From G963664225 sp964538065 (GTDB lineage Bacteria > Verrucomicrobiota > Verrucomicrobiia > Limisphaerales > UBA1319): DNA of 64,000 nt. The notes under the pieces were generated by a model. It was not told the origin of the DNA and did not search any database. It saw nothing but the letters and a program-made list of their open reading frames with translations. Numbering within the stretch: position 1 is the first letter of the stretch; each line of letters begins with the position of its first letter. Below are positions 10,501 through 19,497 of this stretch, piece by piece. A program made the translations under genes and the position numbers. The stretch covers positions 1-64,000 of the forward strand of contig CAZIDG010000006.1 of NCBI GenBank assembly GCA_964538065.1, written 5' to 3'.

Positions 10501-10600
10501 CGGCATAATGAGACAACATCACGGATGGCTGCGTCTTGCCAGCCAGCCAGGGGTGGGTACCACCGTGATCTTGATGCTGCCTCCGGTCGGCAAGGCATAA
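7564..10600 (+). CDS. Sensor histidine kinase with two-component-regulator beta-propeller, interrupted by an assembly gap
   Basis: Hybrid-type sensor of the Bacteroides/Verrucomicrobia style. A signal peptide (residues 1-35) is followed by a periplasmic propeller of repeated blades such as LWIGTETSGVLRY and LWVGTATGLNRL. After the N run 9296-9395 come a Y_Y_Y domain (VEIQYDVLSYTAPEKVQVLH), a membrane helix, a coiled coil, and a kinase core with GVAHYFNNLL, an N box NARDAM and DSGCGIP / GTGLGLPVVYG ATP lid motifs. The frame changes from +1 to +2 across the gap, so the N count is nominal and one gene is assumed. No receiver or DNA-binding domain follows, so a separate response regulator is needed. 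The H box has Tyr where Asp is usual. Start is TTG 7564 or ATG 7573. Confidence 0.85.
9296..9395. other. Assembly gap (100 N) inside the sensor kinase gene
   Basis: Exactly 100 N. The flanks share no sequence. Propeller-type kinases usually have roughly 70-90 residues between the last visible blade (SSPWGIYRV) and the point where sequence resumes (SMRVNGQPI), so the true missing length is probably over 200 bases. Confidence 0.95.
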
Positions 10601-10673
10601 AAGGCCGCATGAATCTCATGATCGGAAGGCTATTGCGCGCACTACCATCCTGCGCAATACTGTTCGCCACGAT

Positions 10674-11951
10674 ATGCAATACACGTGTCTTGGAATCATC
10701 GTCGGTTGCTGGCTTTTTGTAAGTCATGTCTCGGCAGCGGGTTGGCCTGAATTTCGAGGACCTGAAGGCAATGGTTGTGCTCCTGCAGGATTGCCTTTGC
10801 GCTGGAGTGAATCCGAAAATGTTCAATGGAAGACGGAGATTCCCAATCGCGGCTGGTCCACCCCTGTGACTGTCAGTAATCAGGTGTGGCTGACCACCGC
10901 CACGGTGGATGGACATGATTTTTATGTCATTTGTGTCGATGCGGAATCCGGTAAGATCCGTTTTAACGAGAAACTATTCCATGCGGATAAGCCCGAGCCG
11001 CTTGGTAATAATGTCAATTGCTACGCATCGCCATCCCCGGCTGTTGAACAAGGCCGCGTATATGTCCATTTTGGCAGTTATGGCACCGCATGTCTGGATG
11101 CGCAAACGTGCAAACCCTTATGGGTGAGACAGGATTTGGCGTGTCGCCATTATCGGGGACCAGGCTCATCGGTGGTGCTTTATAAAAACCTCGTGATTCT
11201 CACGTTCGATGGAGTGGACGTCCAGTACGTCGTGGCGCTCGACAAAGAAACTGGCAAAACCGTCTGGAAGACTGATCGAACCGCAAATTGGAACGACCTC
11301 GGGCCGGACGGCAAGCCAATGACCGAGGGTGATTTGCGCAAGGCCTATGGCACGCCTTTGATTGTGGATTACAAGGGGGCGCCTCAAATGATCTCGGCCG
11401 GAGCCAAGGCAATGTACGGTTACGATCCCCTCACGGGGAAGGAGCTATGGAGGATAGATCACCTGGGATATTCCGGTGCGGCGCGTCCCTTGTATGGGCA
11501 TGACATGGCCTATATCATAACGGGATTTGGCAAAACCGACTTGTATGCCGTCCGCCTCGACGGGCAGGGGAATATTACCGATTCCCACATCGTGTGGAAA
11601 ACCTCGCGCCGCGTGCCGCGCATGCCGTCGCCCGTGCTCGTGAATGATTTGCTCTATATGGTGACCGAAAACGGCGTGGTATCCTGTCTGGATGCGGCCA
11701 CAGGCGCTGAGGTCTGGCAGGAAAAAATTGGCGGCGAATATGCCGCGTCCTTGTTGCATTCCGAGGGTCGTGTCTACACCTTCAGCCAGGAAGGGCAAAG
11801 CATCGTGTTTAAGGCAGGTCGGACCTATGAGGCATTGTCCACCAATACATTGGCAGATGGTTTCATGGCCTCGCCAGCGGTGCTCGATTCTTCACTGATT
11901 CTGCGTACCAAAAGCCACCTCTATCGCATTACCCAACCTGCGGCCAAGTAG
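10674..11951 (+). CDS. Exported PQQ-binding-like beta-propeller protein
   Basis: A 425-residue protein with a signal peptide (MQYTCLGIIVGCWLFVSHVSA) and then WPEFRGPEGNG, the usual opening of Verrucomicrobia/Planctomycetes PQQ-like repeat proteins. Propeller blades with the tryptophan docking pattern recur: VQWKTEIPNRGWSTPV, ALDKETGKTVWKTDR, DPLTGKELWRIDH, DAATGAEVWQEKIGG. No catalytic residues of quinoprotein dehydrogenases could be identified, so it is more likely a BamB-like scaffold or carbohydrate-related protein. It starts 74 bases after the sensor kinase and may be co-transcribed with it. Confidence 0.85.
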   Translation: MQYTCLGIIVGCWLFVSHVSAAGWPEFRGPEGNGCAPAGLPLRWSESENVQWKTEIPNRGWSTPVTVSNQVWLTTATVDGHDFYVICVDAESGKIRFNEKLFHADKPEPLGNNVNCYASPSPAVEQGRVYVHFGSYGTACLDAQTCKPLWVRQDLACRHYRGPGSSVVLYKNLVILTFDGVDVQYVVALDKETGKTVWKTDRTANWNDLGPDGKPMTEGDLRKAYGTPLIVDYKGAPQMISAGAKAMYGYDPLTGKELWRIDHLGYSGAARPLYGHDMAYIITGFGKTDLYAVRLDGQGNITDSHIVWKTSRRVPRMPSPVLVNDLLYMVTENGVVSCLDAATGAEVWQEKIGGEYAASLLHSEGRVYTFSQEGQSIVFKAGRTYEALSTNTLADGFMASPAVLDSSLILRTKSHLYRITQPAAK

Positions 11952-12107
11952 TCAGGTTTTTCAGAATGCATGAGGCCCCTTAAGGCCATCAGCCAACCCA
12001 TGCTGAATGGACTGGCGGCATGGTCTGCTGGCATGTTTGGGTTGTGTTGAACAGGACTGGCGCTCAAAAAATCTCGCGCTGACATTGTGCCATGCTAAAA
12101 TCAAGGC

Positions 12108-14465
12108 ATGTCCACATATCATGTTGTTCGCCCAATATGGCTTTTGGCGTATGTCTTGTTCTGTTTGGTGTGTCGCATGCCAGCGGAGCCTTCCTTCCCC
12201 TTGAAGGGGTCCAGCGAGGCCCCCGCCGATCCTCTCAGTCTATGGTATGCCAAGCCTGCCCAGCAATGGGTTGAAGCCTTGCCGGTGGGAAATGGACGGT
12301 TGGGCGCCATGGTTTACGGCGGTGTGCCCGAGGAGCGACTGCAACTCAACGAGGACACCTTGTGGGCTGGGGGGCCTTATAACCCCAATAATGGTGAGGC
12401 CTTGGGGGCGCTCCCGGAGGCGCGTCGTTTGATTTTTGAGGGTAAATACAAGGAGGCCAATGATTTGATTGGCGCCAAAATGATGGCCAAACCCTTGCGG
12501 CAGATGCCTTATCAGACTGTGGGGGAATTGTTTCTGCGGTTCCCAACGCCGGACAGCGTGGAGCAGTACCGCCGCGATCTCAGCCTGGATACGGCTGTGG
12601 CCAGAGTCAGTTATCGTGCCAATGGGGTGGTCTTTACCCGGGAGGTGTTCTCCAGTCCCATCGATCAAGTGATTGCGGTCAAGGTGACGGGCGATCAACC
12701 TGGAAAAGTGAGCTTTGAAGCCGGTTGGCGAACTTCTCAAAAGGCCTCCGTCTCCGCTGATGGCGCATCGACCCTGGTATTGTCGGGCGTCAACGGCCCC
12801 GCTCAAGGCATTGCCGGCGCTCTCAAGTTCCAAGCCCGGGTGCTGGCCATTTCGACCGGCGGCACGGTCACTGTTGAGAAGGATCAGTTGGTGGTCAAGG
12901 GGGCGGATTCCGTGGTGCTGCTGATCGCTGCCGCCACGAGTTACAAAAACTATAAGGATGTCAGTGGCGATCCCGAGGCGTTGACACGCAATGTCCTCAA
13001 GGCAGCAGGGGAGAAGTCCTGGACGGCCATGCAAACCGCTCATGTCAAGGAACATCAGCGCCTTTTCCGCCGTGTTTCCATAGATCTGGGTACAACGGAC
13101 GCCATGCGTCTTCCGACGGATGAGCGGATCCGGAATTTTGGCAAGACCCAGGATCCGCAACTGGCCGCCCTATATTTCCAGTATGGCCGGTACCTGCTCA
13201 TCTCCAGTTCGCGACCGGGCTCGCAGCCTGCCACGCTGCAGGGGATCTGGAATGACAGCATGACCCCTCCCTGGGACAGCAAATACACGATTAACATCAA
13301 TACCGAGATGAACTACTGGCCTGCGGAGGCATGCAACCTGGGCGAGTGTGTCGAACCGCTCGTCAACATGGTTTTGGATTTGGCTCAAACGGGTGCGGAA
13401 ACGGCCAAGGTTCATTGGGGCGCCCGCGGATGGGTGACTCATCATAATACGGACCTCTGGCGGGCCACAGCGCCCATTGACGGTCCGGCCTGGGGATTCT
13501 GGCCAATGGGCGGTGCCTGGTTGAGTCTCCACTTGTGGGATCGCTATCAATATGGCGGTGACAAGGCCTACCTGGCCAAAGTATATCCTGCCTTGAAAGG
13601 GGCCGCAGAGTTTTACCTGGATACCCTGGTGGAAGAACCCACTCACAAATGGTTGGTGACATGTCCTTCCATATCGCCGGAAAACCAGCACCCCAAGGGG
13701 GCCTCCGTGTGTGCGGGGCCCACCATGGACATGGAGATCATCCGGGATTTGTTCGATGCAACCACTCGCGCCAGCGAGATTCTCAACCAGGATGCTGACT
13801 TGCGCGAGCGCATGGCATCCACCCGGGCTCGCCTGGCTCCCCTTCAGATCGGCAAGGCAGGTCAGTTGCAGGAATGGCTCGAAGACTGGGACATGCAGGC
13901 CCCTGAGATCCACCATCGCCATGTGTCGCACTTGTACGGTTTATTCCCAAGTGCGCAAATCACCCCGCGGAGGACACCCGAATTGGCGGCCGCGGTCAGG
14001 AAATCTCTTGAAACGCGCGGCGACATGGCCACGGGCTGGAGTCTGGGATGGAAAATCAACTTGTGGGCCCGCCTGCAGGATGGCGAGCGTGCCTACAAGC
14101 TGCTCTCGATGCTTCTGGAGCCCTCCCGCACCTATCCCAATATGTTTGATGCCCATCCGCCCTTCCAGATTGACGGCAATTTCGGCGGCGCGTCGGGCAT
14201 TACCGAGATGCTGCTACAAACCCATGCGGGTGAAATCGAATTGTTGCCTGCCCTTCCCAAAGCCTGGCCCACAGGATCCGTCCAGGGGCTGAGAGCACGC
14301 GGCGGTTTCGAAGTTGATTTGTCCTGGCGGCAGGGAACGCTCGAACAAGCGGTCATTCGGAGCCTTCACGGGACCCAATGCGTCGTCCGGCTTGGGACAA
14401 GGACGCAGGCGCTGACATTTCAACCCGGAGAAACAAAAAGGCTCAAGGCCGACTTGCAGCCTTGA
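12108..14465 (+). CDS. Alpha-L-fucosidase-type glycoside hydrolase family 95, exported
   Basis: A 785-residue enzyme matching GH95 throughout: an N-terminal beta-sandwich with WVEALPVGNGRLGAMVYGG and LQLNEDTLWAGGPY, then an (alpha/alpha)6 barrel. The region INTEMNYWPAEACNL near residues 395-410 corresponds to the conserved Asn pair of the family. CPSISPENQ near residue 520 carries the likely catalytic Glu, and FQIDGNFGGASGI near residue 685 carries the later conserved Asp. GH95 members cleave alpha-1,2-fucose or alpha-galactose linkages; fucose is the best guess. Residues 1-28 are a hydrophobic export signal. The last codons form part of the terminator of the convergent rhamnosidase gene. Confidence 0.9.
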   Translation: MSTYHVVRPIWLLAYVLFCLVCRMPAEPSFPLKGSSEAPADPLSLWYAKPAQQWVEALPVGNGRLGAMVYGGVPEERLQLNEDTLWAGGPYNPNNGEALGALPEARRLIFEGKYKEANDLIGAKMMAKPLRQMPYQTVGELFLRFPTPDSVEQYRRDLSLDTAVARVSYRANGVVFTREVFSSPIDQVIAVKVTGDQPGKVSFEAGWRTSQKASVSADGASTLVLSGVNGPAQGIAGALKFQARVLAISTGGTVTVEKDQLVVKGADSVVLLIAAATSYKNYKDVSGDPEALTRNVLKAAGEKSWTAMQTAHVKEHQRLFRRVSIDLGTTDAMRLPTDERIRNFGKTQDPQLAALYFQYGRYLLISSSRPGSQPATLQGIWNDSMTPPWDSKYTININTEMNYWPAEACNLGECVEPLVNMVLDLAQTGAETAKVHWGARGWVTHHNTDLWRATAPIDGPAWGFWPMGGAWLSLHLWDRYQYGGDKAYLAKVYPALKGAAEFYLDTLVEEPTHKWLVTCPSISPENQHPKGASVCAGPTMDMEIIRDLFDATTRASEILNQDADLRERMASTRARLAPLQIGKAGQLQEWLEDWDMQAPEIHHRHVSHLYGLFPSAQITPRRTPELAAAVRKSLETRGDMATGWSLGWKINLWARLQDGERAYKLLSMLLEPSRTYPNMFDAHPPFQIDGNFGGASGITEMLLQTHAGEIELLPALPKAWPTGSVQGLRARGGFEVDLSWRQGTLEQAVIRSLHGTQCVVRLGTRTQALTFQPGETKRLKADLQP

Positions 14466-14470
14466 GCCTT
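14435..14470 (-). terminator. Terminator of the minus-strand rhamnosidase, lying in the end of the GH95 gene
   Basis: A perfect 12-bp stem, aaggctcaaggc paired with gccttgagcctt, around a 9-base loop. Five A at 14435-14439 give a T tract on the minus strand, so the hairpin should stop transcription of the gene ending at 14490. Most of it is inside the final codons of the convergent fucosidase gene. Confidence 0.75.
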
Positions 14471-14489
14471 GCGAAGGGTTGTTTCGGTC

Positions 14490-17438
14490 TTAAAGCGGCT
14501 TGCCGTTGACCGTGACCTTGAGGTCCTTGAAGGTGTCGTTCGGTATGAACTCCACCTTCGTGCCTTCCGGAGCTGTGTAGCGCACGTCCAGCTTCTGGTT
14601 GTCAACCTTCCAGGAAACCGACACCGGACCACGGACGGTGGTGGTGGTGCCGCGTGCCCATGTCAGACCGTTCAGACGGGGGCTGATGCTTACCGAGGTT
14701 GACCCCGGTGCTGTTTCCTTGACGCCCAGGATGATCCGGTTCAGGAAGCGTGTCGGGGCTGACGACCAGGCATGGCAGTGGCTCCGGGTCGGGAAACCAC
14801 CTGATCCGGTGGTGCCGGTGGGAAAACTCTCCCAAACCGTGGTGGCCCCGCTTTCCACCATTGGGAGGTAGTTGCGGTAGATTTCCTTGATGATCTCGTC
14901 TTCCATGCCCAGTTTTTCGTAGGCTTCATACAGATAAAGCATGGCAAAGGGCGACCCGATCCGAACCATCTTTTCCGGAGGATTCGTCAGGTTTTTGACC
15001 GCTGCCTGCACATTCTCCTTCTCAATGACATCGTAGAGGATTGAGAGGAAGCTGGTGTGCTGGCAGATCGAGGGGCTGATGGAGTTGTCATCGCGTATGG
15101 AATCGGGATACGAGTTTTTCTGGGCATCCCACAAGACGTTCACGCCTTTGACCAGCCGGGTGCGCAACGCCTTGAGCCAGGCCACATGGGTGGTGTCTCC
15201 CAAGGCATCCGCTTCCTTGAGGGCGGCGTCAATGGCGCCGACCATGAACATGCTGTTGTGCAGCACCGCTTTGGGATTCTGGTCGATCCCGCTCCAATCG
15301 AACAGATTCCAGAACTGCCCACTGAAGAGGTTGCGATCATTGACCATTTGCTCGGCGCCCTTGAGGTTCTTGATGACCGCAGGATAGATGTCTTTCAGGT
15401 ATGCCTTGTCGCCGGTTGCATAGTAGTAATCCCAGGTGGAGATGCCCCACAAGAAGCTCCAGGCGGGCAGAAGACAATCCCAGCCCGAAGGGGTCTGGCA
15501 TCCTGCGATGGGATACCGTTCGAGCGATTGGGCGGTGATGTTGATGCAGCGCCGGGCGATGTCGGTGGCTCCAAACACGCCGTAGGCCAGCAGGGATTCG
15601 TTGCGGGCATCACCCACCCAGTGTGTCTGCTCATAGAGCGGACAATCGGTGAAGGTGTCCTCCATGCACAGTTTGAGCGTGCGGGTCGAGATGTCCCAGA
15701 TCTTGTCCAGGCGGGCGTCGCTGCATGTGAAACTGCCGGCATAATTCACCGGATACGTGCTTTCAATGAGCTGGAAACGCCGGATCTGCACGGGCGTTGT
15801 CTGGTTGCGCAAGGTCATGAAAACATAACGCCCTGAACGCCGCTTGAGCGAGGTGAAGGTGTTCACGCCCTCTTTGGTGATGTAGCGCATGCCGTTGCGG
15901 TTCCCCCCGCTGTGCTGCAACTGCCCATCCGGAGTGATGTATTCCAGACTGAAGATGTCCACTTCCACCCCGGCATCCGCCACCATCTCGAATTGGTAAT
16001 ATCCGCAGTCCTGCTCGCCCAGATCATACAACAGCTCCACGCTGCCTTGCGTGCCGGGTTGGATGACGGTGACCTCGGGGTTTTCGTGCATCAAGCCCGT
16101 GGGATTCTTCAACAGCGTGGAGGCATCGGCAACGACCTGCCGGTTGAGGAATTGCCAATGAATGTCCTGCACGAACATGGTTTTCGAAGGCATGAGTTCG
16201 GCACGTTTACCCACCTCCTGATTGAAGGAATTGAGATCCTTAACCTTGCCCAGGAGAGCGTTGACCATCTGGCCGTACCCATCCATCGCTTTGGCCATGC
16301 GCGGGTCATCGTGTTTGAAGTGGATCCAGATCATGTCGTTCGTAGCCACCGCAAACTCAGGGAACCGGATGAAACACCAGGGGTTTTCATACCCATTCTG
16401 CAGTGGATTGGATAACTTGAAGCCGCTGGGATTCATGAATCGAACGGCCTTTTCCTTGTCATGTCCGAAGATGCCGCTCACCAGGCCCAGCACCAGATGC
16501 TGACCAGCCTGGAGGGTGAATTGTCCATTTTGTCCGTCTTGTCCATCCACGGTCACTCTCATGCCGTCGCTTTGCACATTGAGGGTGATGGGGCGTTCAG
16601 CGGTCAGCAGCGTGGCCATGCCGCAGGCCATGCTCGCACTGTGGTTGGCTTCGATGAGACCGGGATTGACCAGCCGTGCTGCGGGCAGACAGTAATTCAA
16701 GCCATCGGCCTTCACTTGTTTGGCGCCAAGAAAATGTTTGAAAGGCACCGATTGTCGGGTCAGCAGGGCCACATCGCGCGGATTGAGCCCTTTCCAGGGA
16801 CCGGCACTGGCTTCATAGAGAACCTGTGCTCGTTTGAAATCCCGGCTGTTTTCCAGACGTGCATCGTAAATTTCGCATGGTTCCATCTGGATGCTCACCT
16901 TGGGGGTTCCGGACAGCCAGGCAGGGGCCAGCGCGATTTGCCAGGAGCTGTCGGAGATCAGGCTTGCAGTTTTGCCGTTCTTAAACGTCCCATCCAATTG
17001 AACCAGCAAGCCAGCTTGCTTGGGCACCCTGTGAAAATCGCCCACCCCGTAATACCGGGCGATGATCTTGATTTCGTTCGCCCCCTTTACCAGATAGGGA
17101 GTGGCATCGATGACGTCGTACTGAAAATGCTCAGGCCAGCAACGGCTGGGACCATCGTTGACCCAATGCCCATTGATAAAGAGCCGGTAATAACTGTCGG
17201 CGGTGATGCGCAGGGAGGCATGCTCCACAGCGTCCCATTTGAACGATTTGCAGGCAACAATGGTTTGATTATAGGGATTTTGGTCTTGTTGCGGATACCA
17301 GATCCATTTGGCTGTTAACGGCTTGGCCGACTCAGAGCCTGAGGTTGGTGCGGATGCATCCACTTGGGCGGGATGCAGGATCATCACCCATCCCAGCGCA
17401 AGGCACACCGCGCGAATGAATAGTGCTTTCGAGTTCAT
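14490..17438 (-). CDS. Secreted alpha-L-rhamnosidase-like glycoside hydrolase (GH78 clan)
   Basis: About 982 residues from the preferred ATG at 17438, which begins a clear signal peptide (MNSKALFIRAVCLALGWVMI); an upstream in-frame ATG at 17543 would add 35 unlikely residues. N-terminal beta domains include WIWYPQQDQNPYNQT and INGHWVNDGPSRCWPE. The (alpha/alpha)6 barrel carries TDCPLYEQTHWVGDARNES near residue 597, the counterpart of the catalytic segment in the first rhamnosidase, and TTVWESFP near residue 840. Similarity to the enzyme at 4560-7361 is only partial, so the substrate may differ. It is convergent with the GH95 gene and divergent from ptsI. Confidence 0.85.
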   Translation of the reverse strand: MNSKALFIRAVCLALGWVMILHPAQVDASAPTSGSESAKPLTAKWIWYPQQDQNPYNQTIVACKSFKWDAVEHASLRITADSYYRLFINGHWVNDGPSRCWPEHFQYDVIDATPYLVKGANEIKIIARYYGVGDFHRVPKQAGLLVQLDGTFKNGKTASLISDSSWQIALAPAWLSGTPKVSIQMEPCEIYDARLENSRDFKRAQVLYEASAGPWKGLNPRDVALLTRQSVPFKHFLGAKQVKADGLNYCLPAARLVNPGLIEANHSASMACGMATLLTAERPITLNVQSDGMRVTVDGQDGQNGQFTLQAGQHLVLGLVSGIFGHDKEKAVRFMNPSGFKLSNPLQNGYENPWCFIRFPEFAVATNDMIWIHFKHDDPRMAKAMDGYGQMVNALLGKVKDLNSFNQEVGKRAELMPSKTMFVQDIHWQFLNRQVVADASTLLKNPTGLMHENPEVTVIQPGTQGSVELLYDLGEQDCGYYQFEMVADAGVEVDIFSLEYITPDGQLQHSGGNRNGMRYITKEGVNTFTSLKRRSGRYVFMTLRNQTTPVQIRRFQLIESTYPVNYAGSFTCSDARLDKIWDISTRTLKLCMEDTFTDCPLYEQTHWVGDARNESLLAYGVFGATDIARRCINITAQSLERYPIAGCQTPSGWDCLLPAWSFLWGISTWDYYYATGDKAYLKDIYPAVIKNLKGAEQMVNDRNLFSGQFWNLFDWSGIDQNPKAVLHNSMFMVGAIDAALKEADALGDTTHVAWLKALRTRLVKGVNVLWDAQKNSYPDSIRDDNSISPSICQHTSFLSILYDVIEKENVQAAVKNLTNPPEKMVRIGSPFAMLYLYEAYEKLGMEDEIIKEIYRNYLPMVESGATTVWESFPTGTTGSGGFPTRSHCHAWSSAPTRFLNRIILGVKETAPGSTSVSISPRLNGLTWARGTTTTVRGPVSVSWKVDNQKLDVRYTAPEGTKVEFIPNDTFKDLKVTVNGKPL

Positions 17439-17712
17439 AATCTGCAGATAATCCTGCCGTTTACAACGGGCGATTCCAACTGGAAAGTGAATGTCTGCCT
17501 CGTTAAAAACACCCTGGAAAACGTGGACGCCGGAAAAGGTCACGGGATGCAGATGATATGCCAGCTCGGGTGAAAGCCGCGCATGGGAGATTACCTGGTC
17601 GAAGTCGAGGCAACATGGTCAAAGGTTTGTCAACGGCTCGAAGATGAAAAAGAACCGATTGTTGGATGATTTTTTGGTTTTCAAAGCGGCCAGTATGGTT
17701 TAAGACAATGAC

Positions 17713-19497
17713 ATGTCGGAGTCCTCACGGTGTGAAGAAAGAGTGTTCCAGGGCATTCCGGTCTCCGCCGGGGTTTGCCGTGGCAAAGTGTACCGGTTGG
17801 GCGAGCAAAGGGAGACAGTCTCCAAGACCTCCATTTCCGAGTCCGACGTGCCCTTCCAATTGAGCCGGATCGAGAAGGCGATGATCGAGACCCGGAAGCA
17901 AATCCAGCAGGTGCAACACCGGGTTAATGAGGCCATGGGCGCGGAGGAAGCCAGTATTTTTGAGGCCCACCTGCTCGTCCTGGAGGACCAGACGTTGGTC
18001 GAGGAGGTTTCCCGCCTCATTGCAGAGGAGAAGGTCTCCGCTGAATACGCCTTTCATACCGTTGCCGAGAAATATGCTTCCACACTGGGCGCCATCGACG
18101 ATGAATATCTTCGTGAGCGCGCCAAGGACATGCGCGATGTCATTGATCGGGTGATGAACAACCTCATGGGGCGCGGCGAACGTCACGACCTGGTGGATAT
18201 GGATGAAATGTGCATCGTGGTCAGCCAGGATCTGACGCCTTCCACCACCGCCCAATTGGATCGAAAAAAGGTCCTTGGCTTTGCCACCGACATGGGCAGT
18301 AAAACCTCCCATACCGCCATCCTGGCCCGCTCGCTGCAGATACCTGCTGTGGTCGGATTGGGCGCGGTGAGCAGCCAACTCCAGACCGGCCAATATGTCC
18401 TGCTTGATGGTTTCAGTGGGTTGTTGATCCTGAATCCAACCGACCAGACCCTTTTTGAATACGGACAACTGGTCCGCCGCAAGGTGGATTTGGAGCAGCG
18501 GTTGCGTGATGTCGCCGACCAACCCGCTGTCACCCTGGACGGCAAATTAATCCAGATGGCCGCCAACATGGAGCAGGTGGAGGATGTCGACGCTGTCAAA
18601 GCCAGTGGCGCTCAGGGCGTGGGCTTGTACCGCACGGAATTCCTGTTCATCAACCGGGATCGTTTGCCTACCGAGGAGGAACAGGCGGAGGCCTATCGCA
18701 AGGTCGCCGCGGCGATCAAACCCCAGCCGGTCATCATTCGCACCCTGGATTTGGGGGGGGACAAATTCATGCCGCACCTGCACTTTCCTGCGGAGATGAA
18801 TCCATTTTTGGGCTGGAGAGCCATTCGTTTCTGTTTGCAGGAGTTGGATGTCTTTCGTGCCCAGTTGAGAGCCATCCTTAAAGCCAGTGTCGAGGGGAAT
18901 GTGAAAATCATGTACCCCATGATTTCTGGCCTCGATGAGTTGATCCAGGCCAATGACATTCTCGAGGGGTGCAAAAAGGACCTCCAGGCCCAGGGGGTGC
19001 CCTTCAATCCGGATATCGAGGTCGGTGTCATGATCGAAGTGCCCTCCGCCGTTTTGGTGGCCGATTCCCTGGCCAAGCGTGTTAAATTTTTCAGCTTGGG
19101 CACCAACGACCTGATCCAGTACTCGCTGGCGGTGGACCGGTTGAACCAGAAGATAGCCCACCTCTATGAGCCGTCTCATCCTGCAATCCTGCGCCTGATC
19201 CACATGACTGTTGAAGCCGCGCACCGTCACGGTGTCTGGGTGGGGATTTGCGGCGAAATGGCCAGCGATCCCATTATGACCCCCTTGCTGGTGGGCTTGG
19301 GCGTTGACGAGCTCAGCGTGGCTCCACCAGCCCTGCCGCGTTTAAAATTCCTCATTCGCCGTTTGAAACAATCAGAAACCTTTGACCTGGCACAATGGGC
19401 TCTCCAACAGGAATCGCCCGCTGAAATCACTGCTCGCAGCGAGGCCCTCATCAAGAGCGCCGCGCCAGCCTTGTACGAACCGACCGCACATTCATGA
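17713..19497 (+). CDS. ptsI: Phosphoenolpyruvate-protein phosphotransferase (PTS enzyme I)
   Basis: Cytoplasmic enzyme that takes the phosphoryl group from phosphoenolpyruvate and passes it to HPr. At 594 residues it has normal length. Near the N-terminus GIPVSAGVCRGKVYRL is typical; the phosphorylated histidine is His200 in GSKTSHTAILARS; the C-terminal TIM barrel shows GLYRTEFLFINRDRLP, LDLGGDKFMPHL, FSLGTNDLIQYSLAVDR and GICGEMASDP with its conserved Cys. No HPr or EII gene is nearby, so the role could be regulatory rather than sugar uptake. The stop codon overlaps the start of the next gene by four bases (ATGA), implying translational coupling. Confidence 0.95.
   Translation: MSESSRCEERVFQGIPVSAGVCRGKVYRLGEQRETVSKTSISESDVPFQLSRIEKAMIETRKQIQQVQHRVNEAMGAEEASIFEAHLLVLEDQTLVEEVSRLIAEEKVSAEYAFHTVAEKYASTLGAIDDEYLRERAKDMRDVIDRVMNNLMGRGERHDLVDMDEMCIVVSQDLTPSTTAQLDRKKVLGFATDMGSKTSHTAILARSLQIPAVVGLGAVSSQLQTGQYVLLDGFSGLLILNPTDQTLFEYGQLVRRKVDLEQRLRDVADQPAVTLDGKLIQMAANMEQVEDVDAVKASGAQGVGLYRTEFLFINRDRLPTEEEQAEAYRKVAAAIKPQPVIIRTLDLGGDKFMPHLHFPAEMNPFLGWRAIRFCLQELDVFRAQLRAILKASVEGNVKIMYPMISGLDELIQANDILEGCKKDLQAQGVPFNPDIEVGVMIEVPSAVLVADSLAKRVKFFSLGTNDLIQYSLAVDRLNQKIAHLYEPSHPAILRLIHMTVEAAHRHGVWVGICGEMASDPIMTPLLVGLGVDELSVAPPALPRLKFLIRRLKQSETFDLAQWALQQESPAEITARSEALIKSAAPALYEPTAHS

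Noticed and set aside
12240..13160. A 306-codon minus-strand open frame
   Set aside because: It is antisense to the GH95 gene and has no protein-family features.
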